Below, piece by piece: positions 54,199 to 64,000 of a stretch of DNA of 64,000 nt. A model generated the notes under the pieces. That model ran no database searches. It was not told the origin of the DNA and saw only the letters and a list, made by a program, of their open reading frames with translations. The DNA is from Neobacillus sp. Marseille-Q6967 (lineage in GTDB: Bacteria > Bacillota > Bacilli > Bacillales > Cytobacillaceae), in assembly GCF_946151075.1 (NCBI RefSeq), contig NZ_CAMGZB010000001.1, forward strand, positions 463,501-527,500, in the 5' to 3' direction. Numbering within the stretch: position 1 is the stretch's first letter; each line of letters begins with the position of its first letter. The translations under genes were made by a program, and so were the position numbers.

Positions 54199-56247
54199 AT
54201 GAAATTAAAATCAATGCTTTCTAACGTAGAACGCCGTTACTTTGTTGGACGGGAGAAAGAATTATACCTAATGCAAAAACATGCTGCAGGCAAATGGAAA
54301 TGGCCGTGGCTGCATATATACGGTCAAAGCGGAATCGGTAAATCAACGATCCTTCAACAGTTTATGATAAAGCCAGGAACCGATCATATTTATTTTGTCG
54401 ATGGCAGCAAAACGATTTTTCAAAAAGAGGATGTTTTGGCTCAATTATCCAAGCAACTCAAACATACAGATCAACTTGATTCGATGGAGCTGGATTCAGA
54501 AAAAATTGCGAAAGAAATGATCCGCCAATCGCAGCTTGATGGATGCGGAATTATGATTATCATGGATGCATTTGAAAACTGGCGTTCTGTGGAAGACTGG
54601 CTGGCAGAATGGCTTGGGCAGCTGGAGGATTCTGTGCGAATCATCTCCGCCGGCAGGCACCCGCTTACAGGAAGCTGGCTCCGGTCTGGATGGGCAAGTA
54701 TGATTTATTCGCTGCAGCTCCCTTCACTGACCCCAGTGGAAGTCGATCAATATGCCAATAATCGCGGATTAACGAATGCAGACTCCAAGCTGCAATTGTT
54801 CCAATTTTCACGAGGCAACCCCCTGGCTATGACACTTGCCGCCGAAACGATTCTAAGAGGAAATCACCGAAAGTCCATTGCCCGGGAGGAAAAATTCGAA
54901 CTGATTGCTGTATTGATGGAGGAATTGCTTTGTGAGCTTCCAAGCTCAGTGCGGAAATTGTTTGAGGCCGCATCTGTATTTTGGCGATTTAACGAGGAAC
55001 GAATTGGATCGGTATTGAAGGAAGACATTGATCCTCTGGCTTTTAGAAAATTGACCAGTATGCCGTTCGTTTTTTTAAAAGAAGACAGCTGGATGATTCA
55101 TGATGCGGTAAGGTCTTGGGCATTAGAAGATATCATGCTTAGAAAACCACAGACCTATGAACAAATGCGGCAGAGAGCACTCACTCATATTCGACTGGAA
55201 GAACAACAAAATCTACTTCTTCGGCAAAAACTCCATTTGGATAAAATGAGCTTACACCAAAATCCGCTTGTGCGAAATATCTGTTTTTCCGGGCATTTAG
55301 ATGAGGTCGAAATTCGCGAATGCCGAGAACGGGATCTCCCGGCCATCAAAGACTTATATACAAGATACCTAGATTTTGCCTCAGGTGCGGCCCCCGGGGA
55401 AAGGCATATGGCAGATCTTATTTACCCGGTCTGGCAGGCAGATCCCTCATCCTATATTACGTTTTGGAAGGCAGACGAGCTGATTGCCTTTTTCGGAAAA
55501 GTTCCTCTCCATAAGAAAATGCTGGGTGTGCTGGCGCAAGAACCATTGCTGAAGCCTTTCCTTAGTGGATGGAAGCCGACTCCAAAGTCCTATTTACTCT
55601 GTTTTATGGGGATTGAGCCGGAATTGGCGGAAAAAACACGTTCTTATATTTTAAACACAATGTTGAATCATTTTTCTCTTTCAGAATGGATACTGGATTT
55701 CACTTGTTTAAAAGAATGGTTTCCTGTATTTGAGCTGTGCGGATTTGACCGTGCGGCTTGGGCGGATGCTACAACAGAATGGGGTACAGAATACCGGGCT
55801 TTTATTCTCGATCTTACTCAGGAGGATTTTTTAACGAAGCTGGATCGTTGTTTATCGAAACATCCGCCTGTTGTTCCCGTCACTCCCATTGATCCTGCAC
55901 AACACCTCTTAGAATTTAAGACCATACTCAAGGAATTGCCAACTCTCCCGAGAAATCCACTGCTGATTGAAAAGTTTGCTCAATTATTTCCGCATCGAGT
56001 GATATGGGACCAAGAGGATCCAGCTAAGGCAGGCACTCAAATCCAAAAAGAGTTAATGAAGTTGATTAATCAAATAGGAGAGGGAAATGAACGGAATGCA
56101 ACACTTAGCAGCATCCTGAAATACACCTATGTTCAAGGGCTCCGTCCCCAAGAACGAGTTGCCGAGCGCTTCAACCTTTCCATGGCAACCTACTACCGGC
56201 ACCTGAACAAAGCCATCGAACTCCTCTATCAATCCTGCCAGAACTAG
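54199..56247 (+). CDS. STAND-type ATPase with GNAT-like middle domain and C-terminal HTH
   Basis: A 682-residue protein. Residues 15-340 are a signal-transduction ATPase: FVGREKEL, Walker A GQSGIGKS at 42-49, Walker B IMIIMDAFENW near 117, and a winged-helix-like tail. Residues about 370-560 resemble a GNAT acetyltransferase fold (ECRERDLPAIKDLYTRYLDF at the start, FPVFELCGFDRAAW late). The end (RVAERFNLSMATYYRHLNKA) is a helix-turn-helix. The mix looks like a sensor-regulator using ATP, as in MalT, but with an unusual inserted enzyme-like domain. GGAGGTG precedes the start by 4 bases. Divergent from the PNPOx-like gene. Confidence 0.75.
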   Translation: MKLKSMLSNVERRYFVGREKELYLMQKHAAGKWKWPWLHIYGQSGIGKSTILQQFMIKPGTDHIYFVDGSKTIFQKEDVLAQLSKQLKHTDQLDSMELDSEKIAKEMIRQSQLDGCGIMIIMDAFENWRSVEDWLAEWLGQLEDSVRIISAGRHPLTGSWLRSGWASMIYSLQLPSLTPVEVDQYANNRGLTNADSKLQLFQFSRGNPLAMTLAAETILRGNHRKSIAREEKFELIAVLMEELLCELPSSVRKLFEAASVFWRFNEERIGSVLKEDIDPLAFRKLTSMPFVFLKEDSWMIHDAVRSWALEDIMLRKPQTYEQMRQRALTHIRLEEQQNLLLRQKLHLDKMSLHQNPLVRNICFSGHLDEVEIRECRERDLPAIKDLYTRYLDFASGAAPGERHMADLIYPVWQADPSSYITFWKADELIAFFGKVPLHKKMLGVLAQEPLLKPFLSGWKPTPKSYLLCFMGIEPELAEKTRSYILNTMLNHFSLSEWILDFTCLKEWFPVFELCGFDRAAWADATTEWGTEYRAFILDLTQEDFLTKLDRCLSKHPPVVPVTPIDPAQHLLEFKTILKELPTLPRNPLLIEKFAQLFPHRVIWDQEDPAKAGTQIQKELMKLINQIGEGNERNATLSSILKYTYVQGLRPQERVAERFNLSMATYYRHLNKAIELLYQSCQN

Positions 56248-56271
56248 TGTTTCGACAAACTCCGGGCAGTG

Positions 56272-56296
56272 ACAGGCACCTTTGGTGCCTGTTTTC
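56272..56296 (+). terminator. Terminator after the STAND gene, carrying the GTGACAGGCACC motif
   Basis: ACAGGCACC-TTT-GGTGCCTGT followed by TTTC. The arm contains GTGACAGGCACC (56269-56280), which recurs at 57640-57651. Confidence 0.85.
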
Positions 56297-56434
56297 ATTA
56301 TTCACAAAAATTACATTATATTGTTCAAATTTATTGATGTTTACAAGGTATAATACGAATTGTTGACCCCTACTTCCCCAGATTTACCTCTCATGTGTCT
56401 CCATAAAAACTTCAGAAAGCAGGATGATCATTTT

Positions 56435-57289
56435 ATGAGGAACAGAAATCAAGGTAATGGTAAAAAACGAATACCGGAAATCAGTTTAAGGGTAATCCCT
56501 TTATCAGGTCCGGATGAAAGAACAGAGGTATTAAAAAATCTAGCCATCTCTTCAGAGTTTAGTATGCGGTATCGGGGTCTTTTTGAATATTATGGAAAGG
56601 AACTTATCGCCTATAAACTTGAAAAACCAAAAGATGAAGACCGCAATGAATTTCTCCGATCCCTTTCACACTATATGACCACTTATTTAGAGGATTCTTG
56701 TCCTTCCTCTTGGGAGGAATGCGGACCTGCGTTCTGGGAACAGTTCATTTTTCACCATTTTCCAAAACTCTTCCTAAAACTTACCCCTAACGAAAACCAA
56801 GTTGTCATTTTTTTAAACCAATTAAAACGATTTGTACGCTGGCTTGATAAACGAGTCGGAACCTCCTGGTATCCTCTCATTGAAAGTTTTCACGCTGTTG
56901 CGCACTCCGAACTCACAACCTGTGAACGACTTCTTAATGCCCTCTTTGTCTATTGTTACCCTCAAATGTACCAAGCTGATTGGGATCCTATAGAAGATAT
57001 TAAAAAAAATGATGAGGATTTTAACCTATGTGCCGAGAGATGGGACAGCCTTTTCGAGGTTACCGGTATCTTGGGAGAAATCATCGAAATCACAGAAGAT
57101 CAATCTGGTTGTCATTATCATGTTGCCGGCTTGCCGTACCAATATTTTGTAAAAGGCATCCTCGTGAGCGGGGCCATTGGCAGGAAAAGTGAGGATATAT
57201 ATTGGAATTGGTATAGTACGGAGGGTGTCTTACCTCCTAGTGGGAAAAAATACTGCTCATCAGATGCAAAATGTGAATCGCATATATAG
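56435..57289 (+). CDS. Protein of unknown function
   Basis: A 284-residue soluble protein, start MRNRNQGNGKKRIPEISLRV. It has a helical middle (FLNQLKRFVRWLDKRVGTSW, AHSELTTCERLLNALFVYCY) and a beta-rich C-terminus (GILGEIIEITEDQSGCHYHV). I recognise no family. ATG at 56435 is chosen over an earlier in-frame start at 56360 because AGGA lies upstream and the preceding residues look non-coding; this is uncertain. Confidence 0.55.
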   Translation: MRNRNQGNGKKRIPEISLRVIPLSGPDERTEVLKNLAISSEFSMRYRGLFEYYGKELIAYKLEKPKDEDRNEFLRSLSHYMTTYLEDSCPSSWEECGPAFWEQFIFHHFPKLFLKLTPNENQVVIFLNQLKRFVRWLDKRVGTSWYPLIESFHAVAHSELTTCERLLNALFVYCYPQMYQADWDPIEDIKKNDEDFNLCAERWDSLFEVTGILGEIIEITEDQSGCHYHVAGLPYQYFVKGILVSGAIGRKSEDIYWNWYSTEGVLPPSGKKYCSSDAKCESHI

Positions 57290-57363
57290 CCAAAAATTGT
57301 AATACATAATGAATCCTTCTCCGGAGATACTTTAGTTGTTTGAACCAAAGAAGGAGGATTATT

Positions 57364-57543
57364 ATGGACGCACAACGAGCTCAAGATATTTCTGATTCGT
57401 CAACGATGGCTAATGTTACGTTTAACGGTGTCCCTGTCTATATTGAGCATGTAGACAGAAAGCAAGGAATGGCAACCATCCATCCCCTCATGCAGCCAAG
57501 CCTCAAACAAAGCGTACCGGTCGATAACCTAAAAGAACACTAA
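57364..57543 (+). CDS. sspH: H-type small acid-soluble spore protein
   Basis: A 59-residue protein with the SspH pattern: MDAQRAQDISDSSTMANVTF at the start, then GVPVYIEHVD and the end VPVDNLKEH. Length equals the known family (59). It is made in the forespore under sigma-G in Bacillus and is a minor spore-core protein. GGAGG lies 7 bases before ATG 57364; the longer frame to 57340 is not supported. It shows that the organism forms endospores. Confidence 0.92.
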   Translation: MDAQRAQDISDSSTMANVTFNGVPVYIEHVDRKQGMATIHPLMQPSLKQSVPVDNLKEH

Positions 57544-57570
57544 TTTCACCAACCCCATCGTACACAAAAA

Positions 57571-57596
57571 ACACCACTGCCAAGTGGTGTTTTTTT
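57571..57596 (+). terminator. Terminator after sspH
   Basis: ACACCACT-GCCA-AGTGGTGT followed by TTTTTTT. Confidence 0.9.
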
Positions 57597-57609
57597 GTGT
57601 TGAAGACTG

Positions 57610-57651
57610 TCCGCCTGGGGTGGACAGTGTCCACGACCGGTGACAGGCACC
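57610..57651. repeat. Intergenic dyad repeat with GTGACAGGCACC
   Basis: GTGGACA-G-TGTCCAC (57620-57634) is a perfect palindrome followed by GTGACAGGCACC (57640-57651), the same 12-mer as at 56269. TGTCC (57609) also pairs with GGACA. A short mobile-type or REP-like unit is suspected. Confidence 0.5.
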
Positions 57652-57663
57652 GCATTGAAAGCA

Positions 57664-58287
57664 TTAGTCCACCATCGGAACAAAGATCTTTTCAAATTGA
57701 AAGTCACCGTCGTTTTCGTTAATTTTGATGACGGAGGCGTTTTCGATTGGTTTGAAGGTGGATAGTTCTTCCACGGGCCAGTTCATGAGAAAGGCCAGGA
57801 GCATGTGGATGAAGGCAGCATGTGTGACAATGACCATATTTTCGTATCGGTTTTGCCTCTTTACACGCTCGACAACGGTATGCATAAACATGGTGGCACG
57901 CAAGTACACGTCGGCTAAAGATTCCCCATGGTGATGCCGGAAATAAAACAGGCCAGCTGCTTTAAATTCCTTCTTTACTTCTGGAGTCCGATTATTAAAA
58001 TCATATAGATTCCCTAGTTCCCATTCCCGAATGAGAGGACTCTCATAAAACGGAACATTCTCCGGTAATAACTGATGAATCGCCTTTGCTGTTTGTATGG
58101 TCCGTAAATATGGAGAACTGTATAGGACTGTCTTATCGTTTACGATTGTTTTCATAAATTCTGCTGTAACTTCTGCCTGCTTGAGACCAAGCTCTGTCAA
58201 ACTGTGCTGTGAGTCATGGGTATGGGCCATTACTGTTCGATCCACATTATGTTCCGCTTCCCCATGACGGATAATATAAATATTCAA
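57664..58287 (-). CDS. Histidine phosphatase family protein (phosphoglycerate mutase-like)
   Basis: A 207-residue phosphatase. The catalytic His is in IRHGEAEHN at the N-terminus, the phosphate pocket in LYSSPYLRTIQTA, and the second His in VTHAAFIHML. Substrates in this family range from phosphosugars to nucleotides. The start is TTG with AGGGG 9 bases upstream. A dyad TTCAACTT-TACC-AAGTTGAA lies just upstream at 58320-58339. Confidence 0.88.
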   Translation of the reverse strand: MNIYIIRHGEAEHNVDRTVMAHTHDSQHSLTELGLKQAEVTAEFMKTIVNDKTVLYSSPYLRTIQTAKAIHQLLPENVPFYESPLIREWELGNLYDFNNRTPEVKKEFKAAGLFYFRHHHGESLADVYLRATMFMHTVVERVKRQNRYENMVIVTHAAFIHMLLAFLMNWPVEELSTFKPIENASVIKINENDGDFQFEKIFVPMVD

Positions 58288-58463
58288 CCATTTCCACCCC
58301 TTGTAAAATATCTCTTTTTTTCAACTTTACCAAGTTGAAGTGGTTAGGTAAAGGGAGATGTACTAATATTCAGACTTTATTTTCTAAAAATATATAGTGG
58401 GTTGTATAAGGATACCGACCGTCTTCTATAAAATCAATGGAGGTGTAAAACCAATCCCCTTCT

Positions 58464-59198
58464 TTAAAGAATATTCTCCATTAAGATTTGAACAATGAGC
58501 CCCGCCGTTACGATCCGCAATATGGGCTTAACATAATGAGGTTTAAGTTTTTGAGCAATCCTCACCCCTATTTGCGCACCGGTAAGCGATCCGAGGAGCA
58601 GGGCCAGCGTTAACGGCCAGATGATTTTTCCTGTAGCAATGTACGTCACAGCTGCTCCAAAACAGCTGGAAAAAGTGGCAAGCCGGACCATTCCAACCGC
58701 CCTGATATAGTGAATATTTAAATAGCCAAAAAGATACAGCATCAATGTTCCCTGACCAGGACCAAAAAGTCCGTCATATATTCCAATCCCATAAAGCCCT
58801 GGGACACTAACCTTATTCCATTTCAAAGGTTCGGAGCCGGTGAAACTCCCCTTTCCGATAAAGGATGTAAAAAAAGCAAATATGAGCAGGACAATTGCAA
58901 TGATATACATATTTTCACTTGATACATTAGAAGCGATAACACCGCCGCTTATACCACCTGCAATGCTGACTGGAATAATCCAATACACTTCTTTAATCGA
59001 AATCTCCTTCTTGTTATAAAGATGATAAAAACTGGAGAAGGAACTGATGGTATTAGATACTTTATTGGCCCCAATAGCAGAATGAACCGGCATCCCCATC
59101 ATCAGCATGAATGGCAGATTGATCAATCCCCCGCCGCCAGCCAGAGTACCAAGTGTTGTTGCACAAATCCCAATCACATAAAGCATAACATACTCCAT
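58464..59198 (-). CDS. TauE/SafE (TSUP) family sulfite/sulfonate exporter-like protein
   Basis: A 244-residue protein with about eight helices: AGGGGLINLPFMLMMG (helix 2) and a second half with FGPGQGTLMLYLFG, showing the internal duplication. The family exports sulfite, sulfoacetate or other organic anions. ATG at 59198 follows GGAGG by 7 bases; the frame continues upstream to 59315 but without support. Single gene. Confidence 0.88.
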   Translation of the reverse strand: MEYVMLYVIGICATTLGTLAGGGGLINLPFMLMMGMPVHSAIGANKVSNTISSFSSFYHLYNKKEISIKEVYWIIPVSIAGGISGGVIASNVSSENMYIIAIVLLIFAFFTSFIGKGSFTGSEPLKWNKVSVPGLYGIGIYDGLFGPGQGTLMLYLFGYLNIHYIRAVGMVRLATFSSCFGAAVTYIATGKIIWPLTLALLLGSLTGAQIGVRIAQKLKPHYVKPILRIVTAGLIVQILMENIL

Positions 59199-59312
59199 CT
59201 TACCGCCTCCTTTGCCTGTTAATTCAAGTGTAATCCAATTCCTTTTATAAAAAAATTTAATAATAATTATAAAAATCAATAAGATATTCTTATATAAGAG
59301 AAAAATAAAAAA

Positions 59313-59339
59313 CACACATGATTTCCGAAACCATGTGTG
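59313..59339 (-). terminator. Terminator downstream of the broken reductase
   Basis: CACACATG/CATGTGTG 8-bp stem; on the minus strand followed by TTTTTTATTTTT. It now ends only the reductase remnant at 59373. Confidence 0.75.
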
Positions 59340-59372
59340 CTGTGCTTTTAATATAAGGAAATTTTCTTCTGA

Positions 59373-59515
59373 CTATAAAAAATCGAAGTTGTCAGGATCC
59401 GCTCCTGTACGTTCATTACGATTAAGCCCATCAATTTGAGCCATTTCTTCTGGCGTTAATTCAAGGTCATAGATGTTGATTCCTTAATTGCCTTACCCAA
59501 ACCTTCCTCATTTTT
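59373..59515 (-). pseudogene. C-terminal remnant of an aldo/keto reductase
   Basis: Read leftward, one frame has PVKLVVEPKNEEGLGKAIKE and the adjacent frame continues NIYDLELTPEEMAQIDGLNR and NERTGADPDNFDFL with a stop at 59373. This is the C-terminus of 2,5-diketo-gluconate reductase-like enzymes with one frameshift and no catalytic part. Confidence 0.75.
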
Positions 59516-59562
59516 AGGTTCTACCACCAATTTCACTGGCTTCGCAAAATTTTACAACTACG

Positions 59563-60846
59563 TTACATTAGCGATTTTAGTTTTGAGATGTTTTGTTGAA
59601 GTTTCTTTTGATCTAACTGCTTTAGTTGATGTTCGTTGACTCCTTCTAATATATATTGACTAAATTCAATTACGGTTTTTCTTATACCATTTTTACTGTT
59701 TTCGGCTATCATGATGAGGGATTCTAAGATTGCCAGGATGACTGATATATCTTCGCTGCTATAATGGCTAATCTGATAGAAGGTCGAATATAAAATCTCT
59801 TCAAACGGCTTTTGGGGTACAATTACTCTCACTATATTTTGCTCGTCCTTATAGATTAGATAATTTCCATCTAACTTACTTACCTCTCCTAAGGCAAGTC
59901 CAAGGTGGTGTATGCAATCAATCGCTGTATTGGGATCATTGATTGCCGGAGAGATTGCCCTCAAGGTGATTTCTACGATTTTTTTCAGCGCAAAATCTTC
60001 ATCTTGCATTATGGTCCTATCACTTCCGACCGTCATAAAAGGTTGATAATCAAATGTTGCATCCCCATTTTGACCGTAGATTGTTAAAATACTTTGCCTT
60101 TCAGTAATAAATTGGCCAATGTTTTGGTTAACTACTATCATTTGGTCATGTTCAACAGCAATACGCAGCAGCTCATTTAAATCCAACAGTTGAAGGTAAC
60201 CGTAATTTTTACTATGTATATCTGATTTACGGAGTAAGTTTTCCCGAATTTGGGGCATATTTTTTTCAATGGTAATATGATTATGTCTTTCAATAAAATT
60301 TAATTTTGAATGGACAATCATTAATACATCTTTTGTTAAATGGTCAATTAAATTGGTAACTTGAATTGATGTTGCAACATGATGTATAAAATAAGCAAAA
60401 AAGCCGAGGCATATTAATGCAAAAATAACCCCAATTCCGGATGAAATAACGGGGTGGTCCATTGTACTTTTCATAAACAATAATGAAAAAATAGAGTATA
60501 CAAAGCCTCCCATGAATACTCCTAAAACTCTCATCGTAACTTGATTGGTTATAAAGTTACCAAGTGTCCGTGGAGAAAATTGAGAGGAATATGTAGTTAG
60601 TACGACCATGATGGTAGAAAATGTGATAGTTGTCATGGTTAACAAAGATCCAGCAATGGCTCCTAAAATCGTTTGTGCAAGCTCTACGCTTGTTAATAAA
60701 AAATGAGGAAAAATCTTTTCGATTTCATAATAATACAAAGTATCGATCGTGGTAACTCCAATGGCCAAAACGATTGAAAATAAGCTGTAGAAACTTGGTG
60801 TTAGCCATATACTGTTTTTAACCCGCAAAATAAGCCTCTGAATCAT
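59563..60846 (-). CDS. DUF2254 family membrane protein
   Basis: A 427-residue protein with four helices in the first 170 residues (PSFYSLFSIVLAIGVTTIDT, GAIAGSLLTMTTITFSTIMV) and a soluble C-terminus. The conserved YSSQFSPRTLGNFITNQ and AISPAINDPNTAIDCIHHLG segments identify DUF2254, whose function is unknown. ATG at 60846 follows GGAGG by 7 bases; the longer frame to 60897 is not supported. Confidence 0.88.
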   Translation of the reverse strand: MIQRLILRVKNSIWLTPSFYSLFSIVLAIGVTTIDTLYYYEIEKIFPHFLLTSVELAQTILGAIAGSLLTMTTITFSTIMVVLTTYSSQFSPRTLGNFITNQVTMRVLGVFMGGFVYSIFSLLFMKSTMDHPVISSGIGVIFALICLGFFAYFIHHVATSIQVTNLIDHLTKDVLMIVHSKLNFIERHNHITIEKNMPQIRENLLRKSDIHSKNYGYLQLLDLNELLRIAVEHDQMIVVNQNIGQFITERQSILTIYGQNGDATFDYQPFMTVGSDRTIMQDEDFALKKIVEITLRAISPAINDPNTAIDCIHHLGLALGEVSKLDGNYLIYKDEQNIVRVIVPQKPFEEILYSTFYQISHYSSEDISVILAILESLIMIAENSKNGIRKTVIEFSQYILEGVNEHQLKQLDQKKLQQNISKLKSLM

Positions 60847-60964
60847 TTGGCTTCCTCCATTATGGCTCGATTTTCGAACGGTTAGTATTTTTAACACCTT
60901 TTCCCTTTACTATTTTTCACAAACCGATTCCTGCTCAAACATTTAGATTTAAATACAAAAAAGA

Positions 60965-60982
60965 CACCTGTTTTATTAGGTG
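60965..60982 (-). terminator. Terminator after the Spo0E-like gene
   Basis: CACCT-GTTTTATT-AGGTG; on the minus strand followed by TCTTTTTTGT. Confidence 0.55.
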
Positions 60983-61011
60983 ACTCTCGATAAAAGTTGA
61001 AGAATAAGAAT

Positions 61012-61173
61012 TTATCTTAACTTTTGATATTTAAAAATCAGGTTGTCAAGCTCTTGACTGAGCCTTATAGTGGTAGAGCTGTTAAATCCTTGTTTTAGGC
61101 CTGTATCAATTAGAGTTTTTCTTAGATTTTCTATATTTAATTTTAATTGTTCCTTGGAAACGATAAGTTCCAT
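61012..61173 (-). CDS. Spo0E-family aspartyl-phosphate phosphatase
   Basis: A 53-residue protein. It has two helices with the family signature SQELDNLIFKYQ near residue 39. Spo0E-type enzymes remove phosphate from Spo0A and so delay sporulation. AAGGTG lies 7 bases before ATG 61173. It is short and has a leftward terminator after it (60965). It lies between the DUF2254 gene and the tRNA cluster. Confidence 0.85.
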   Translation of the reverse strand: MELIVSKEQLKLNIENLRKTLIDTGLKQGFNSSTTIRLSQELDNLIFKYQKLR

Positions 61174-61319
61174 AAAGTAACACCTTTTTTCAAAAATTAT
61201 ACAGTTACTTATCTATCATATCTATTTGGAAGTCATTTGTAAAATCGATAATTTCTATAGATATAAATCGATATTATAGATAGGGATTTATTCATTACTT
61301 TATAAATAAGAGTATAAAA

Positions 61320-61352
61320 AAAGAGTAATTACCTTTATAGTAATTACTCTTT
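61320..61352 (-). terminator. Terminator of the rRNA-tRNA operon
   Basis: AAAGAGTAATTAC/GTAATTACTCTTTT 13-bp stem; on the minus strand followed by TTTTTATACTC. It closes the leftward rRNA/tRNA transcript. Confidence 0.85.
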
Positions 61353-61365
61353 TACTTTATAAAAA

Positions 61366-61439
<74 letters not shown>

Positions 61440-61444
61440 ATAAT

Positions 61445-61518
61445 TGGAGCGGGTGATGAGAATCGAACTCACAACATCAGCTTGGAAGGCTGAGGTTTTA
61501 CCACTAAACTACACCCGC
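61445..61518 (-). tRNA. tRNA-Gly (TCC)
   Basis: Starts GCGGGTGTAGTTTAGTGG; anticodon TCC in CTTCCAA; CCA encoded. Confidence 0.95.
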
Positions 61519-61530
61519 ATTAAATTTTTA

Positions 61531-61607
61531 TGGGGCGACTGATGGGAATCGAACCCACGAATGTCGGAACCACAATCCGATGCGTTAACCACTTCGCCAC
61601 AATCGCC
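61531..61607 (-). tRNA. tRNA-His (GTG)
   Basis: Starts GGCGATTGTGGCGAAGTGG with the extra 5' G; anticodon GTG in ATTGTGGT; CCA encoded. Confidence 0.95.
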
Positions 61608-61624
61608 ATAAATCTTAAAACATT

Positions 61625-61701
<77 letters not shown>

Positions 61702-61745
61702 ATAGTAATATAAACCTTAAGCCAATTATTTTTTTAAAAATAATA

Positions 61746-61838
61746 TGGCGGAGGAAGAGGGATTCGAACCCCCGCGCGGTTTAACCCGCCTGTCGGTTTT
61801 CAAGACCGATCCCTTCAGCCGGACTTGGGTATTCCTCC
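61746..61838 (-). tRNA. tRNA-Ser (TGA)
   Basis: 93 bases with a long variable arm; anticodon TGA in CTTGAAAA; CCA encoded. Confidence 0.95.
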
Positions 61839-61848
61839 GAATTAAATA

Positions 61849-61924
61849 TGGTGGAGGATGACGGGCTCGAACCGCCGACCCTCTGCTTGTAAGGCAGATG
61901 CTCTCCCAGCTGAGCTAATCCTCC
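61849..61924 (-). tRNA. tRNA-Val (TAC)
   Basis: Starts GGAGGATTAGCTCAGCTGGG; anticodon TAC in CTTACAAG; CCA encoded. Confidence 0.95.
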
Positions 61925-61936
61925 ACATATTCTAAA

Positions 61937-62011
61937 TGGTGACCCCTACGGGATTCGAACCCGTGTTACCGCCGTGAAAGGGCGGTGTCTTAACCGCTTG
62001 ACCAAGGGGCC
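61937..62011 (-). tRNA. tRNA-Glu (TTC)
   Basis: Starts GGCCCCTTGGTCAAGCGG; anticodon TTC in CTTTCACG; CCA encoded. Confidence 0.95.
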
Positions 62012-62047
62012 ATCTATTATTTCATAAAATAAAACCCAAAGGGTTTA

Positions 62048-62164
<117 letters not shown>

Positions 62165-62239
62165 CTATTTTGTTGAGAGATCATTCTCTCAAAACTAGAT
62201 AATCAGAAGAAGTTTAAGTAAAAACGAGTTCGCTTTAAG

Positions 62240-64000
<1,761 letters not shown>

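Overview
The window looks like chromosomal DNA of a low-GC, endospore-forming member of the Bacillaceae. The evidence is strong GGAGG-type ribosome sites, frequent TTG starts, an H-type small acid-soluble spore protein (57.4 kb), a Spo0E-family phosphatase (61.1 kb), an AnsR/AnsA/AspA locus like that of Bacillus subtilis, and a dense tRNA-5S-23S cluster at the right edge. I cannot name the species from the sequence alone. No transposase, prophage module or CRISPR array was seen.

Layout. 0-12 kb is ordinary metabolism and transport: a Crp/Fnr regulator with a YdcZ transporter, GMP reductase, transaldolase beside a decayed 6-phosphogluconate dehydrogenase, an M48 protease fused to ankyrin repeats, and a redox/efflux group (MFS, carboxymuconolactone decarboxylase-like protein, TetR, two aldo/keto reductases, AraC). 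This group is followed by a 'graveyard' of broken reductase, alcohol dehydrogenase and TetR pieces.

12.6-25.6 kb is a defence island, AT-rich and poor in housekeeping genes. The left part carries a NUDIX hydrolase overlapping a Vsr mismatch endonuclease. Next comes an XRE controller-like gene plus a restriction endonuclease with a B3-like C-terminus, divergent from a C5-cytosine methyltransferase. The right part is transcribed leftward: a second C5-methyltransferase, a frameshifted PD-(D/E)XK nuclease, a McrB-like AAA+ NTPase and a McrC-like nuclease. That arrangement resembles the multi-component LlaJI/BsuMI type of restriction system. The two methyltransferases have almost the same target-recognition region, so both halves may act on one site. 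A NucS-like nuclease gene, a broken conserved gene and a resD fragment lie in or beside the island.

26-41 kb holds small unknown proteins, a secreted subtilisin, and a cassette with a rifampin-phosphotransferase-like enzyme split into two overlapping genes plus an MFS exporter. The cassette is preceded by four 11-bp-phased repeats and flanked by a diverged repeat. It continues with two SDR dehydrogenases under a TetR gene with a clear palindromic operator, a purine-type permease, arginase, a wrecked GabT/symporter fusion and a deaminase. 41-49 kb has tandem hairpin repeats, aspA-ansA with ansR, fabF and a two-component system. 49-61 kb has a lipase-like hydrolase, SRPBCC proteins, NUDIX, alkaline phosphatase, a STAND-type ATPase, sspH, a phosphatase, TauE, a DUF2254 protein and Spo0E. 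61.3-64 kb is seven tRNAs, 5S and the 3' part of 23S, all on the minus strand.
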